NCBI GenBank assembly: GCA_029433265.1
Contig: JAQTHT010000001.1
Coordinates: forward strand, 206,667-270,666
From: Leuconostocaceae bacterium ESL0958
Lineage (GTDB): Bacteria; Bacillota; Bacilli; Lactobacillales; Lactobacillaceae
DNA length: 64,000 nt
Direction: 5' to 3'
The notes under the pieces are model-generated. The model saw only the letters and a list, made by a program, of their open reading frames with translations. It was not told where the DNA came from and made no database searches. Numbering within the stretch: the first letter of the stretch is position 1; every line of letters begins with the position of its first letter. The translations under genes and the position numbers were made by a program. Shown here piece after piece: positions 44,055 to 54,581 of this stretch.

Positions 44055-45908
44055 ATGGCAAAAGAAACCATTGCACAACTAAAAGAACGGCAGTCACGTA
44101 TTCGGAATTTTTCCATCGTGGCGCACATTGACCACGGCAAGTCGACCATTGCGGACCGTATTTTGGAACAGACGGAAACGGTTGCTGAACGGGACATGGA
44201 GAACCAGCTGTTGGATACCATGGACTTGGAGCGTGAGCGGGGCATCACCATCAAGTTGAACGCAGTCGAAGTTCGCTATACGGCCAATGACGGCGAAGAC
44301 TATATTTTTCATCTGATTGACACGCCGGGACACGTTGATTTTTCCTATGAAGTATCACGTTCGCTGGCCGCAGCGGAAGGGGCCATTTTGGTGGTCGATG
44401 CCGCTCAGGGAGTCGAAGCACAGACACTAGCCAATGTCTACTTGGCCATTGATAATGATTTGGAAATTCTGCCCGTCATCAACAAGATTGATTTACCAGC
44501 GGCTGACCCTGAAAAGGTGCAGGCTGAGATTGAGGACACAATTGGCCTTGATGCAACGGATGCCGTCATGGTTTCCGCCAAGAAAGGCATTGGTATTCCG
44601 GAACTGTTGGAACGGATTGTTTCCGATTTCCCGGCACCACAGGGGGACATCGAAGCACCCTTGCGGGCTTTGATTTTTGATTCCCAGTACGATCCCTATC
44701 GGGGTGTTGTTGTCAACATTAGGGTACGGGAAGGAATCGTGAAACCGGGTGACAAGATCCGGATGATGAATACCGGCGCTGAATATGAAGTCAGTGAAGT
44801 GGGGGTCATGTCACCGGACGCCCAGAAGCGGGACTATCTGATGGCCGGCGATGTCGGCTACTTGACTGCCGCCATTAAGGACATTGCGACGACCCACTCG
44901 GGTGATACGGTGACACTGGTGAACAATCCAGCTGCCGAAGCGTTACCGGGCTACCAGCCCATGACGCCAATGGTCTATGCTGGGCTTTACCCTTCTGATA
45001 ATGCGAAGTATGGGGACCTGCGGGATGCCTTAGAAAAGCTCCAGCTCAACGATGCGGCCTTAGCCTTTGAGCCGGAAACGTCCCAGGCACTGGGCTTTGG
45101 TTTCCGGGTTGGTTTTTTGGGTCTCCTACACATGGATGTTATTCAAGAGCGGCTGGAACGGGAATTCGATTTGGACTTGGTTACCACGGCGCCTTCCGTT
45201 ACCTATGAAGTAACGACCGTCGACGGGGAGCAGTTGTTCATTGATAACCCTTCTGAAATGCCGGAAGCCCAGCAGATTAAGGAAATTAAGGAGCCCTTTA
45301 TCCATGCGGAATTGATGGTGCCCAATGATTATGTCGGGGCTGTGATGGAACTTGCTCAGCGCAAGCGGGGCGAGTTTGATACCCTGGAATACCTCGATGA
45401 AAACCGGGTCAACGTCAAGTACTACATGCCACTATCGGAAATTATCTTTAATTTCTTTGATACGTTGAAATCTTCGACCCGGGGCTATGCGTCACTGGAC
45501 TACGAGTTGGCCGGTTACCGGCCCTCCGATTTGGTCAAGATTGATATTTTGCTCAATGGGGATAAGGTCGATGCACTTTCCTTCATTGTTCATCGTGACT
45601 TTGCGGCCGAACGGGGTCGGGTGATTGCAGCAAAGTTGAAGGGCATCATTCCCCGCCAGAACTTTGAAATTCCAATTCAGGCAGCCATCGGCAACAAGAT
45701 CCTAGCGCGGACGAACATTAAGGCCTACCGAAAGGACGTGACGTCCAAAATTCACACCGGTGATCCCGACCGCCGGGCGAAGTTGTTAGATAAACAGAAG
45801 CGCGGAAAGGCCCGGATGAAGTCCTTCGGAAAGGTCACGGTGCCCCAGGAAGCCTTTATGGCAGTTTTGCAGACCGATGATGACGAGCAGTATGCCAAGG
45901 GGCACTAG
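44055..45908 (+). CDS. lepA: Elongation factor 4 (LepA)
   Basis: 617 residues, translational GTPase that back-translocates stalled ribosomes. G1 [10 protein letters not shown]2 RGITIK, G3 DTPGH, G4 NKID, then EF-G-like domains and the LepA-specific C-terminus ([48 protein letters not shown]-like ending here [13 protein letters not shown]). The ribosome site is modest (CAGGG). Confidence 0.97.
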   Translation: MAKETIAQLKERQSRIRNFSIVAHIDHGKSTIADRILEQTETVAERDMENQLLDTMDLERERGITIKLNAVEVRYTANDGEDYIFHLIDTPGHVDFSYEVSRSLAAAEGAILVVDAAQGVEAQTLANVYLAIDNDLEILPVINKIDLPAADPEKVQAEIEDTIGLDATDAVMVSAKKGIGIPELLERIVSDFPAPQGDIEAPLRALIFDSQYDPYRGVVVNIRVREGIVKPGDKIRMMNTGAEYEVSEVGVMSPDAQKRDYLMAGDVGYLTAAIKDIATTHSGDTVTLVNNPAAEALPGYQPMTPMVYAGLYPSDNAKYGDLRDALEKLQLNDAALAFEPETSQALGFGFRVGFLGLLHMDVIQERLEREFDLDLVTTAPSVTYEVTTVDGEQLFIDNPSEMPEAQQIKEIKEPFIHAELMVPNDYVGAVMELAQRKRGEFDTLEYLDENRVNVKYYMPLSEIIFNFFDTLKSSTRGYASLDYELAGYRPSDLVKIDILLNGDKVDALSFIVHRDFAAERGRVIAAKLKGIIPRQNFEIPIQAAIGNKILARTNIKAYRKDVTSKIHTGDPDRRAKLLDKQKRGKARMKSFGKVTVPQEAFMAVLQTDDDEQYAKGH

Positions 45909-46013
45909 CATTGCCTGGCACTGCCGAGTCCTGATAATACTTCGTAATATTTGAGATGAAATTGTTATCGTTGCTGGGACTAATATCGACTACAATTGAT
46001 GTTAGGAGGACTC

Positions 46014-47108
46014 ATGCAAAATCAAACAGTTTTTCAGCGATTGATCAATTATTTTCGTTTGAAAATGAATGCCGTTGGCGTCGTGGACAACCCACCGTTG
46101 TCCGATAAGGACGCCTTTGTTTCCCGGCAAGTCAATAAGCCCATGCCCAAGCCCGACGAGGTATTAGTCAATGTCCGGGCTTCTGCGGTCAATCCCGTGG
46201 ATACGAAAATGCGGGCCGGTTACCAGGACCAGGGCGTTTTTCGAATTTTTGGACTGGACGTGCTGGGTGTGATTACAGCCGTTGGCGCCGAGGTGCACGA
46301 TTTTAAGGTCGGGGACCGGGTCTTTTATGCTGGGACCCAGCACCAAAGTGGGGCCGATGCTAGTTACCAGGTGGTCAAGGCGGCGTTGATTGCGAAAGCG
46401 CCGGCCAATCTGTCTGACGTGGAAGCGGCGGCCATGCCGTTGACCTCGATTACGGCTTATGATGCCATTGCCCATGGATTTGGCCTACCGGTTGAAAAAG
46501 ATGCGGGTGCCGGTAAAACGGTCCTGATCATCAATGGTGCGGGCGGCGTCGGATCCGTCCTGATTCAAATGGCCAAGTTTGAAGGAATGACGGTTATTGC
46601 CACCGCCGGGACCAAAGATTCCAAAGACTGGGTGGCCAAAATGGGTGCTGACCACGTCTTGGACTATCATGACGATTTGGCCAGCCAAATGGCTGAGTTA
46701 GGTTACCAGCAGGTCGACTACATCGCCAATTTGCAGGATACGACTGCTTACTGGGACTTGATGGTTAAGTTGATTAAACCTTACGGAAAAATCGCGGCGA
46801 TTGTGGAAACTTCACTACCAGTTGATTTGGGCGACTTAAAGGCCAAGTCTGCTGGCTTTAGCTGGGTCTTCATGCTGGCCCGGGGTAATGAAAATTATGA
46901 TCTGCAGGAGCAGGGACGCATTCTACGGAAGGTGGCCAAGTTGCTGGCAGCTGGCGATTTGAAATCAACGGTGCGCCGGGTTTATCACGGGCTAACGCCT
47001 GAAAACGTGCGCTTGGCCAATGCGGACGTCGTCTCGCACCACATGATTGGCAAAGTAGTGATTGACTTTGATGAGGTTGCTGGCACGAAGATTGATTATC
47101 TTAAATAA
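46014..47108 (+). CDS. Zinc-type alcohol dehydrogenase / quinone oxidoreductase family protein
   Basis: 364 residues, medium-chain dehydrogenase fold. The GroES-like N-terminal half (VLVNVRASAVNPVDTKMRAG) precedes a nucleotide-binding half with NGAGGVGSVLIQMAKFEGMTVIAT. The zinc-ligand cysteines of true alcohol dehydrogenases are not evident, so it fits the NADPH:quinone reductase-like zinc-binding-dehydrogenase family. The start is ATG 46014 behind TTAGGAGG. Confidence 0.88.
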   Translation: MQNQTVFQRLINYFRLKMNAVGVVDNPPLSDKDAFVSRQVNKPMPKPDEVLVNVRASAVNPVDTKMRAGYQDQGVFRIFGLDVLGVITAVGAEVHDFKVGDRVFYAGTQHQSGADASYQVVKAALIAKAPANLSDVEAAAMPLTSITAYDAIAHGFGLPVEKDAGAGKTVLIINGAGGVGSVLIQMAKFEGMTVIATAGTKDSKDWVAKMGADHVLDYHDDLASQMAELGYQQVDYIANLQDTTAYWDLMVKLIKPYGKIAAIVETSLPVDLGDLKAKSAGFSWVFMLARGNENYDLQEQGRILRKVAKLLAAGDLKSTVRRVYHGLTPENVRLANADVVSHHMIGKVVIDFDEVAGTKIDYLK

Positions 47109-47109
47109 A

Positions 47110-47136
47110 GAAACCGGAGGTTCACTCCGGTTTTTT
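47110..47136 (+). terminator. Intrinsic terminator
   Basis: AAACCGGAG / CTCCGGTTT with a 5-nt loop and six T. Confidence 0.9.
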
Positions 47137-47155
47137 ACATGAATGGAGAATGACC

Positions 47156-48025
47156 ATGCACTATCAAAAAATAACGTGGACCTTACCCCTAGCAGATATA
47201 GAAACGGCTGCTGCTGCGCTCATAGCAGCCGGGGCAACGGGCTTAGAATTTGGGGCGGAAGCAGCGAATAAACAAGATTTGACCGTTTACCTAGATGCGG
47301 ATGATGATCAAAGCCCCGCTCAGCTACTGGCATACCAAGTCGCTTTAGCGGCCGTGGCTTTGCCAAGTGACCCCAGTTCAGTGGCCGTGCTGGACTCGGC
47401 CGACTATGACCAGGTTTGGAAGGACTACTACCATGCCAGCCGGGTGACCAACCGCTTTACGGTGGTACCTTCTTGGGAACGTTCGAGCTATCAACCAAGC
47501 GGGCAGGCCGAAGAACTGATTGTTTTGGATCCAGACCAAGCCTTTGGCACTGGGACCCATCCTACGACTGTCTTGATGATCCAAGCTTTGGAAGCGGTTG
47601 TACGGGGTGGGGAACGCACCATTGATGTTGGTACTGGCTCTGCTGTCCTCGCTGTAGCCGCCAAATTGCTGGGTGTTGGCCCACTTTTGGCGACAGATAT
47701 TGATGCTAGTGCTGTTCAGACGGCAAAAGATAATCTGGCCTTAAATCCGGTGGCGGCATCCGTTCCTGTAGTGGTTTCCGACCTCATGGCTGATGTTGAT
47801 TGGCCTCAGGCAGATTTGGTGTTGGCCAACATTCTGGCCGACGTCATTGCCCCTTTGATCCCACAAGTCTATCCTCGGTTGACAGCAGGGGGGCACTTTT
47901 TAGTCTCGGGTATTTATGATGCCGTGGCCGATGAGATTGAAGCGGCCCTAGTGACCCAGGGCTTCATCTTGGAAGAACATTTCATGAAGGGCGAATGGCA
48001 TGCCTTCATTGCCAGAAAGGACTAA
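47156..48025 (+). CDS. prmA: Ribosomal protein L11 methyltransferase
   Basis: 289 residues. SAM-dependent trimethylation of L11. DPDQAFGTGTHPTTVLMIQALE and the SAM loop TIDVGTGSAVLAVAAKLLG are diagnostic, with LANILADVI as the active-site motif. ATG 47156 is preferred over the in-frame ATG at 47150 because GGAG is then 9 nt away. rsmE begins 2 nt after the stop. Confidence 0.94.
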   Translation: MHYQKITWTLPLADIETAAAALIAAGATGLEFGAEAANKQDLTVYLDADDDQSPAQLLAYQVALAAVALPSDPSSVAVLDSADYDQVWKDYYHASRVTNRFTVVPSWERSSYQPSGQAEELIVLDPDQAFGTGTHPTTVLMIQALEAVVRGGERTIDVGTGSAVLAVAAKLLGVGPLLATDIDASAVQTAKDNLALNPVAASVPVVVSDLMADVDWPQADLVLANILADVIAPLIPQVYPRLTAGGHFLVSGIYDAVADEIEAALVTQGFILEEHFMKGEWHAFIARKD

Positions 48026-48027
48026 TT

Positions 48028-48768
48028 GTGCACCGCTATTTCTTAGAACAGCAGTTGACGGATCAAATCTTTTTAGCAGCGGACCAAGCCACGTACCACC
48101 ACCTGGTCCGTGTCCTACGGGCCAAAGTTGGTACCAAGGCGGAATTGGTTGGGTCAGACCAAGAATTAGCACTGGCAGAGGTAGCAGCCCTGGATGATCA
48201 GGGTGTGACCCTCTCCATTGTGGCATGGTTGGACCAGCAGGTGGAACTGCCAGTAGCCGTGACCATTATTGTTTCACCCATTAAGAATGACCGGCTGGAC
48301 TGGCTAGTCCAGAAAGCCACGGAGCTAGGAGTTGCCCGCATTGTGGTGACAGCGATGGGCCGGACGGTGGTTGATTGGGGTAAACAGAAAGAAAAGCGGT
48401 TGAATCGGCTCAACAAGATTGCGCTGAATGCGGCGGAACAATCGCACCGCCGGCACTTACCGGCTGTTGTTTGGGCGGACTTTGACCAAGCAATCACGGC
48501 AACAAAGGATGCGGGGATTGTGGCCTGGGAGGAATCTGCCAAAACAGGGGAGCAGGCAGCCTTCGTCCAAACTGCCCAATCGTTGACACCAGGGCAATCA
48601 CTGCATTTGCTCTTCGGACCAGAAGGGGGCTTGTCGCAAGCGGAAATTGATCAGGTGGTAGCGGCAGGCTTTACACCCGCTGGTTTGGGTCCTCGCATTT
48701 TACGGGCAGAGACGGCGCCACTGTACGCGCTGAGTGCGCTCAGCCTGCTCTTAGAACTCGATCGATAG
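48028..48768 (+). CDS. rsmE: 16S rRNA (uracil1498-N3)-methyltransferase
   Basis: 246 residues, SPOUT-class knotted methyltransferase. HRYFLEQQLTDQIFLAADQATYHHLVRVLRAKVG at the N-terminus, KNDRLDWLVQKATELGVARI, and LLFGPEGGLSQAEI plus LGPRILRAETAPLYAL in the knot. The start is GTG 48028, with AGAAAGG upstream in the end of prmA. Confidence 0.95.
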   Translation: MHRYFLEQQLTDQIFLAADQATYHHLVRVLRAKVGTKAELVGSDQELALAEVAALDDQGVTLSIVAWLDQQVELPVAVTIIVSPIKNDRLDWLVQKATELGVARIVVTAMGRTVVDWGKQKEKRLNRLNKIALNAAEQSHRRHLPAVVWADFDQAITATKDAGIVAWEESAKTGEQAAFVQTAQSLTPGQSLHLLFGPEGGLSQAEIDQVVAAGFTPAGLGPRILRAETAPLYALSALSLLLELDR

Positions 48769-48800
48769 CCTGGACCTTTGCCACTTACGCGGAATGGCGC

Positions 48801-48829
48801 TTGCCGTGGGCGCTTTCTTGTCTTATAAT
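48801..48829 (+). promoter_or_regulatory. Promoter of the small membrane protein gene
   Basis: TTGCCG (48801-48806), 17 bp, TATAAT (48824-48829). Confidence 0.7.
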
Positions 48830-48863
48830 AATAATCATTGATTACGTATGAAGAGGATGTTCG

Positions 48864-49238
48864 ATGGCTGCTTTTTTCAAAAAAATGCTGCATTCAATCA
48901 AGTTTTATGATGCGCTAACGTTCCTGGTGGTCGTGCTCTTGTTGCCGTATTGGGCGGATAAAAGGGACTGGTCGGACTTCACGTCCGTCTTCTGGGTCTT
49001 CTTGGTCATCAATGGGCTCTATGCCCTCTATCTGGGCTATGCGGTTCGCCGGCATGGCTGGTGGCGTTTGACCATTTTTGTCCAGTTTGTCGTGTTTTAC
49101 TGGATTACGACGGACCACTTGGACTTGGTCCCAGATGATTACGGGCATTATTTTGCCTTTTTGTACTTCATTTTGGCCCTCTTTACTTACTGGTCGACAC
49201 GCCCCGTGCTAAACGAAAAGACCAAGACCAATCACTAG
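48864..49238 (+). CDS. Small membrane protein, unknown function
   Basis: 124 residues with four hydrophobic segments (about 18-32, 42-62, 69-84 and 93-111), rich in aromatic residues. No family recognised. Its own promoter (TTGCCG-17-TATAAT) and terminator frame it as a single-gene unit between rsmE and the ABC-F gene. Ribosome site is GAAGAGGA. Confidence 0.7.
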   Translation: MAAFFKKMLHSIKFYDALTFLVVVLLLPYWADKRDWSDFTSVFWVFLVINGLYALYLGYAVRRHGWWRLTIFVQFVVFYWITTDHLDLVPDDYGHYFAFLYFILALFTYWSTRPVLNEKTKTNH

Positions 49239-49247
49239 CAACAGCGT

Positions 49248-49275
49248 AAAAAGGCGCCCGTTGGGGCGCTTTTTC
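49248..49275 (+). terminator. Intrinsic terminator
   Basis: AAAAAGGCGCCC / GGGGCGCTTTTT with a 3-nt loop. Confidence 0.9.
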
Positions 49276-49331
49276 TGTTACACTAGATGCAGATTATTTG
49301 ACGAAAACCTTACTTTGGGAGGATTAAACCC

Positions 49332-50957
49332 GTGATTACCGTTTCAGATATGTCTTTTTCATTTTCCGGTAAGAAGCTTTACCAGGATGTGAATTTGAAG
49401 TTAGTACCAGGCCATACTTATGGCATTATTGGGGCCAACGGCGCTGGTAAGTCGACTTTTTTGAAGTTACTGCAAGGGCAGCTTGAACCAACAGAAGGTC
49501 AAATTAACATCACAGCCGGGGACCGAATGTCCTCGCTCCAGCAGGACCACTTCGCCTTTGATGCCTTTACGGTAATGGATACGGTGATTCAGGGCCACGA
49601 ACGCCTTTATCAGGTGAAGACGGAAATGGATGCCATTTATGCCAAGCCTGACTTTTCCGATGAAGACGGCGTCCGGGCGGCCGACTTATCAGCGGAATTC
49701 GAAGAGTTAGACGGGTGGAATGCCGAAGCGGAAGCGGCGCAAATGCTGACGAAGTTGGGGATTGATGACAGCCGTCAGCAGTCCCTCATGTCAGAATTGA
49801 CCGAAAACGATAAGGTCAAGGTGCTCTTGGCCCAGGCCCTCTTTGGCAACCCTGATATTTTGGTGCTAGATGAGCCCACCAACGGATTGGATGTCCAGAC
49901 CATTGCCTGGCTGGAAGACTTTTTGGCCGACTTTGAAAACTTGGTCATCGTGGTTTCTCACGACCGGCATTTCTTGAACGTTGTGTCGACAAACATCTTG
50001 GATGTGGACTACGGTAAGATTACGCCTTTCGTTGGAAACTACGACTTTTGGCGTGAATCAGCGGAACTGGCTCAGCGCTTAGCTTCTCAGCAGAATGCCA
50101 AGAAGGAAGAGCAGATTAAGCAGTTGCAGGAATTCGTGGCGCGTTTCTCTGCCAATGCTTCCAAGTCGAAGCAGGCCACAGCCCGGAAGAAGCAGTTGGA
50201 CAAGATTACCTTGGATGACATCAAGCCTTCCTCTCGTAAGTATCCTTACATCGCCTTCCCCATGAACCGGGAATTAGGCAATGATTTGGTCAAGGTTGAA
50301 AACGTTTCGAAGACCATTGATGGCGAGCAGATTTTAGATAACATCAGCTTTACGGGTCGGCCTGGCGATAAGATTGCGATTTTGTCCCGGTCAGACTTGG
50401 CTACCACGACGTTGATGCAGATTTTAGCTGGTCAACTCGAGCCGGATAGCGGTTCCGTTACCTGGGGCGTGACGACTTCCCAATCTTATTTGGCCAAGGA
50501 TTTGAACGATAATTTCGATGACCAGGACGAAGTAATTTTGAACTGGTTGCGGGAGTTTGCCGAGGAAGAGCAAAAGGACAACACGTCGCTGCGGGGCATG
50601 TTGGGCCAAATGCTCTTCAAGGGGGACGATGCCCTCAAGCAAATTAAGGTGCTCTCTGGGGGCGAAAAGGTCCGCATTATCTTAGCCAAGATGATGCTGT
50701 TGAAGGCCAACGTCCTCCTACTGGATGACCCAACCAATCACTTGGATTTGGAATCTATTCAGTCACTGAACGATGCGGTAGCGGACTTCAAGGGTTCTGT
50801 GATTATGACTTCACACGATCACGAATTCTTGGAAACGACCGCCAATCACATCGTGGAAGTTTCGGCAAAAGGTGTGGTTGACCGCTTGGACACGACTTAC
50901 GACGAGTTCATTACGTCCGAGTCCATTCAAAAGAAAGTGGCCGCCCTATATGAATAA
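49332..50957 (+). CDS. ABC-F family ATPase, YbiT-like
   Basis: 541 residues, two ABC domains and no membrane segment, so a ribosome-associated ABC-F protein. Domain 1 has an intact Walker A (GANGAGKST, 34-42) and DEPTNGLD, but its signature region is TENDKVKVLLAQ rather than LSGGxK. Domain 2 has LSGGEKVRI and DDPTNHLD, but its Walker A reads SRSDLATTTL with no P-loop lysine. The two composite ATP sites are thus each missing one element. YbiT-type proteins of streptococci share this tendency. The linker is basic and helical (SANASKSKQATARKKQL). Confidence 0.88.
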   Translation: MITVSDMSFSFSGKKLYQDVNLKLVPGHTYGIIGANGAGKSTFLKLLQGQLEPTEGQINITAGDRMSSLQQDHFAFDAFTVMDTVIQGHERLYQVKTEMDAIYAKPDFSDEDGVRAADLSAEFEELDGWNAEAEAAQMLTKLGIDDSRQQSLMSELTENDKVKVLLAQALFGNPDILVLDEPTNGLDVQTIAWLEDFLADFENLVIVVSHDRHFLNVVSTNILDVDYGKITPFVGNYDFWRESAELAQRLASQQNAKKEEQIKQLQEFVARFSANASKSKQATARKKQLDKITLDDIKPSSRKYPYIAFPMNRELGNDLVKVENVSKTIDGEQILDNISFTGRPGDKIAILSRSDLATTTLMQILAGQLEPDSGSVTWGVTTSQSYLAKDLNDNFDDQDEVILNWLREFAEEEQKDNTSLRGMLGQMLFKGDDALKQIKVLSGGEKVRIILAKMMLLKANVLLLDDPTNHLDLESIQSLNDAVADFKGSVIMTSHDHEFLETTANHIVEVSAKGVVDRLDTTYDEFITSESIQKKVAALYE

Positions 50958-50960
50958 AGG

Positions 50961-50983
50961 AAAGCGCGCTAGCGCGCTTTTTT
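50961..50983 (+). terminator. Intrinsic terminator
   Basis: Perfect palindrome AAAGCGCGCTAGCGCGCTTT followed by T. Confidence 0.85.
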
Positions 50984-51009
50984 ACTAGTCAGCAAGACAA
51001 GGAGTAGTC

Positions 51010-52176
51010 ATGGCAGTTGGCATTGATCGCATGAATTTTTACAGTCCCCAATACGCATTGGACCTGGTGGCCTTAGCCCAGGCCCGGGGGGACGAGCCGG
51101 ACAAATATACCATCGGAATCGGACAAAGCGTACAAGCCGTTGTGCCCAACTATGAAGACGTGGTGACAATGGGGGTCAATGCGGCGGAAGGCCTATTGAC
51201 GGCAGCCGACCGGGCTGCCATCGATATGGTTATTTTTGCGACAGAATCAGGTATTGATAACTCTAAGTCCGGGGCTGTCTACGCTCAGCGCCTACTGGGC
51301 TTGTCCGCCAACTGCCGGACGATTGAAATGAAACAAGCTTGTTATGCTGGCACTTACGGCTTGATGCAAGCAAAGGACTATGTCACCTTGCATCCGGATA
51401 AGAAAGTGCTCGTGATTGCGGCTGATATTGCCCGTTACGGCTTGGCAACCGCCGGTGAGGTAACACAGGGGGCCGGTGCTGTCGCCATGATTGTGGCGGC
51501 GGATCCGGCCCTAGCCGTGATTGCGGATGATTCGGTCTACCGCAGCGAGGATGTCGCTGATTTTTGGCGGCCAATTGATTCGGATACGGCCATTGTCGAT
51601 GGTCACCTGTCTACTGACGTTTATAAGCGTTTCTTTGCGGAAATCTGGCAGTCATACAAGGGCCAAAGTGGCCACGCGCTCAATGATTTTGCCGGCTTTG
51701 CTTTCCACTTACCCTATACGAAAATGGGCAAGAAGGCGCTGGATCAAATTTTACCGGAAGCAAGTGCGGACCAGCAGGTGCGCTTGCAAGAGCAGTTAGT
51801 GGCGGCGCAGGCTTACAGTCGACTCGTGGGTAATTTGTATACCGGTTCAGTTTACCTTTCCTTGCTCTCCTTGCTAAAGGAAGGGCGGCAGACGGCCGGC
51901 GATCGACTGGGTATTTTTTCCTTTGGATCCGGTGCAGAGGCAGAGCTCTATTCGTTGACGTTAGTGCCCGGCTATGAGCAGGCGTTAGCTGACATTGACA
52001 TACGAACGGACTTGGCGCAGCGACGGCTCGTTACGGTGGCGGAATACGAAACGTATTTTCAAAGTCAGCTCTTTGACTCCAGCCAGAATCAACGGACGCA
52101 GGCACCCCTGGATCAACCCGGTTGTTACTTCTTGGGCTGGCAAGCCGGCCAGCGTTTGTATCAAAACAATCAATAA
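51010..52176 (+). CDS. mvaS: Hydroxymethylglutaryl-CoA synthase
   Basis: 388 residues, mevalonate pathway condensing enzyme for isoprenoids. MAVGIDRMNFYSPQYALDL at the N-terminus, catalytic Glu79 (FATESGID), Cys111 (MKQACYAGTYGL) and the AFHLPYTKMGKKAL His region. A GGAG site precedes the ATG. Stand-alone, as is common in lactic acid bacteria. Confidence 0.95.
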   Translation: MAVGIDRMNFYSPQYALDLVALAQARGDEPDKYTIGIGQSVQAVVPNYEDVVTMGVNAAEGLLTAADRAAIDMVIFATESGIDNSKSGAVYAQRLLGLSANCRTIEMKQACYAGTYGLMQAKDYVTLHPDKKVLVIAADIARYGLATAGEVTQGAGAVAMIVAADPALAVIADDSVYRSEDVADFWRPIDSDTAIVDGHLSTDVYKRFFAEIWQSYKGQSGHALNDFAGFAFHLPYTKMGKKALDQILPEASADQQVRLQEQLVAAQAYSRLVGNLYTGSVYLSLLSLLKEGRQTAGDRLGIFSFGSGAEAELYSLTLVPGYEQALADIDIRTDLAQRRLVTVAEYETYFQSQLFDSSQNQRTQAPLDQPGCYFLGWQAGQRLYQNNQ

Positions 52177-52182
52177 TTAGTT

Positions 52183-52209
52183 AAAACGGACAAATTTGTC
52201 CGTTTTTTT
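52183..52209 (+). terminator. Intrinsic terminator after mvaS
   Basis: AAAACGGACAAA / TTTGTCCGTTTT with further T. Confidence 0.85.
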
Positions 52210-52295
52210 ATTTTTAGAAGGAAAATTACTGTTGTTATCGTTCGTCTTTGTTAGAATAAAGGTATTGTGGAATAGGAAAGTAGAGGAGAATCCCG

Positions 52296-52739
52296 ATGGC
52301 AAAACAAGTTTACATGGCTGGCCCCTTTTTTTCAGACAGTCAAATTGAAAAAGCAGCCCGCTTGGAGGCAGTCTTAGACGCCCATCCCCAAGTGGCCGGC
52401 TATTTTTCACCTAGAAAGCACCAGCATGCTGAATTTGGGCTTTTTTCAGAGCCCTGGCAAGAAGCAGCCTTTGCGTCAGACGTAGCAGCAATTGATGAAG
52501 CTGATGTGATCATTGCTCTGGCCGACTTTGACGGCCAGGATGCTGATTCTGGTACCGCCTGGGAAATCGGCTATGCCCACGCTAAGGGACTACCCGTTTT
52601 GGTCATCAAAGAAGAGGACGTCACGTTAAACTTGATGATTGTTAAATCCTTGACGGCTTACTTTGATACAATCGAAGCACTGGCTGATTATGATTTGGAC
52701 CAATTGGCCCAGCAGCCTTACAGTGGTCAGGTAATTTAA
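52296..52739 (+). CDS. Nucleoside 2-deoxyribosyltransferase
   Basis: 147 residues. Transfers deoxyribose between bases in nucleoside salvage; characteristic of lactic acid bacteria. VYMAGPFFSDSQ at the N-terminus and DSGTAWEIGYA with the likely nucleophile Glu90. Strong AGAGGAGA site. It precedes the ACT/UPF0210 pair by 16 bp and could be co-transcribed with it. Confidence 0.9.
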   Translation: MAKQVYMAGPFFSDSQIEKAARLEAVLDAHPQVAGYFSPRKHQHAEFGLFSEPWQEAAFASDVAAIDEADVIIALADFDGQDADSGTAWEIGYAHAKGLPVLVIKEEDVTLNLMIVKSLTAYFDTIEALADYDLDQLAQQPYSGQVI

Positions 52740-52755
52740 GAAAAGAGGGAAGACG

Positions 52756-53025
52756 ATGATTCGAGCAGTTGTAACAGTAGTAGGACAGGATCAAACGGGG
52801 ATCGTAGCTGGCATTGCCACAGCGTTAGCCAAGCATGAAGTCAATATTTTGGACTTGTCACAGACCATTATGGACCGTAATTTCACCATGTCGATGTTGG
52901 TCGCCCTGAATGGCAGTGAGGACTTTAATACGGTCCAAGCTGCGCTAAAAGAAGCGGGTGAGGCCATGGCCGTGACCGTACACGTGCAACGGGAAGAAAT
53001 CTTTGACACAATGGCGCGAGTCTAA
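52756..53025 (+). CDS. ACT domain protein (UPF0237 family)
   Basis: 89 residues, a single ACT domain: [46 protein letters not shown]. Small-molecule sensing, probably amino acid or formyl group metabolism, but the ligand is unknown. It is invariably paired with the next gene family in Firmicutes. Confidence 0.92.
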   Translation: MIRAVVTVVGQDQTGIVAGIATALAKHEVNILDLSQTIMDRNFTMSMLVALNGSEDFNTVQAALKEAGEAMAVTVHVQREEIFDTMARV

Positions 53026-53044
53026 CGAAGGAGCAGGACTTTTC

Positions 53045-54388
53045 ATGGATACGAAACAGATTCAAGAGACCATCCAAATGGTCCAAGAAGATAACTTTGA
53101 CATCCGCACGGTGACGATGGGGATTTCTTTGTTAGACACCATTGGTGGTTCCGTTGAAGAAACGGCTCACAATGTTTATCAGAAGATTACGAACTATGCC
53201 AAAGACTTGGTGGCCGTTGCCGAGCAGATTGAGCGGGAATACGGGGTCCCTATCACCAATAAGCGGATTGCCGTGACACCAGTGGCCCTCATTGCAGGCC
53301 AGGCGGATGAGGAATCCATCTTAGCCATCGCCCACGCCCTGGATGATGCGGCCAAGGCCGTTGGCGTTGACTTCATCGGTGGCTACTCTGCCCTGGTTCA
53401 AAAGGGCTTTACCAAGGGTGACTTGGCCCTGATTAAGTCCTTACCAAGGGCTTTGACGGAAACCGACGTGGTCATGTCTTCGGTTAATATTGCTTCTTCG
53501 AAGGCCGGTATGAACCTGGATGCCGTGAAGTTGATGGGGGAGACGGTCAAGGCCATTACGGATAAGTCTGATACGGCCAACGCCAAGATGGTGGTCTTTG
53601 CTAATGCTGTCGAGGATAATCCCTTCATGGCGGGCGCTTTCCACGGCGTATCAGAACCGGACGTCGTGATTAATGTCGGGGTTTCCGGTCCCGGTGTGGT
53701 CAAGCGGGCGTTAGATCAGGTCAAGGGTGCTTCCATCACGACCGTGGCTGAAACCATTAAGAAAACGGCCTTTAAGATTACTCGGGTCGGCCAGTTAGTT
53801 GGTTCTTTGGCTGCCGAAAGGTTGCGGGTGCCTTTCGGTATTGTCGATCTATCCTTGGCACCCACACCAGCCCGGGGCGACTCGGTTGCGGAAGTACTGG
53901 AAGCCATTGGATTGGAGCAGGTTGGCGCCCATGGCACGACGGCTGCACTGATGATGCTCAACGATGCCGTTAAGAAGGGGGGCGTGATGGCCTCCCAGCA
54001 AGTTGGTGGCCTGTCCGGCGCCTTTATCCCTGTTTCTGAAGATGCCGGTATGATTGACGCCGTGAAGGCGGACACCTTGTCGCTGGCTAAACTAGAAGCG
54101 ATGACGTCCGTTTGCTCGGTTGGTCTCGACATGATTGCCGTACCTGGGGATACTGCGGCTACTACTATTTCGGCCATTATTGCGGATGAAGCGGCCATCG
54201 GTATGCAAAACAACAAGACGACGGCAGTCCGGATTCTCCCAACCAATGGAGCCAAAGTCGGTGACATGATTGACTACGGTGGTCTTTTGGGAACAGCCCC
54301 CGTGATGCCAACTGTGCCGGCTTCTTCTGCCGAACTGATCAACCGGGGTGGCCACATTCCAGCCCCCATCCACTCGTTTAAAAATTAA
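53045..54388 (+). CDS. PFL/UPF0210 (DUF711) family protein
   Basis: 447 residues. Members resemble the glycyl-radical enzyme fold in structure but the family has no established activity. Visible: [46 protein letters not shown] and ending [15 protein letters not shown]. Start ATG 53045, AAGGAG site 11 nt before it. Gene pair with the ACT protein suggests a regulated two-component function. Confidence 0.93.
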   Translation: MDTKQIQETIQMVQEDNFDIRTVTMGISLLDTIGGSVEETAHNVYQKITNYAKDLVAVAEQIEREYGVPITNKRIAVTPVALIAGQADEESILAIAHALDDAAKAVGVDFIGGYSALVQKGFTKGDLALIKSLPRALTETDVVMSSVNIASSKAGMNLDAVKLMGETVKAITDKSDTANAKMVVFANAVEDNPFMAGAFHGVSEPDVVINVGVSGPGVVKRALDQVKGASITTVAETIKKTAFKITRVGQLVGSLAAERLRVPFGIVDLSLAPTPARGDSVAEVLEAIGLEQVGAHGTTAALMMLNDAVKKGGVMASQQVGGLSGAFIPVSEDAGMIDAVKADTLSLAKLEAMTSVCSVGLDMIAVPGDTAATTISAIIADEAAIGMQNNKTTAVRILPTNGAKVGDMIDYGGLLGTAPVMPTVPASSAELINRGGHIPAPIHSFKN

Positions 54389-54393
54389 CGCCA

Positions 54394-54430
54394 AAAACAG
54401 CCCAGCGACCGACGTCTGGGCTGTTTTTTG
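54394..54430 (+). terminator. Intrinsic terminator
   Basis: ACAGCCCAG / CTGGGCTGT with a 10-nt loop and six T. Confidence 0.85.
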
Positions 54431-54546
54431 ATTCCGTAATGTTGTGGCTGCAATGCGGTTAAAAAAGAGAGGGGGAATTGGATGGGGTTAAATCGAGGGG
54501 AGCGTATGAAAAAAGCTAATGCCCGTAATCGCTTGACTTCTACCAG

Positions 54547-54576
54547 TAAAAAAGACCAGTCAGTGCTGACTGGTCT
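54547..54576 (-). terminator. Terminator of the small basic protein gene
   Basis: AGACCAGTCAG / CTGACTGGTCT with a 2-nt loop; the A run on its left is a U run for minus-strand RNA. Confidence 0.8.
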
Positions 54577-54581
54577 GATGA

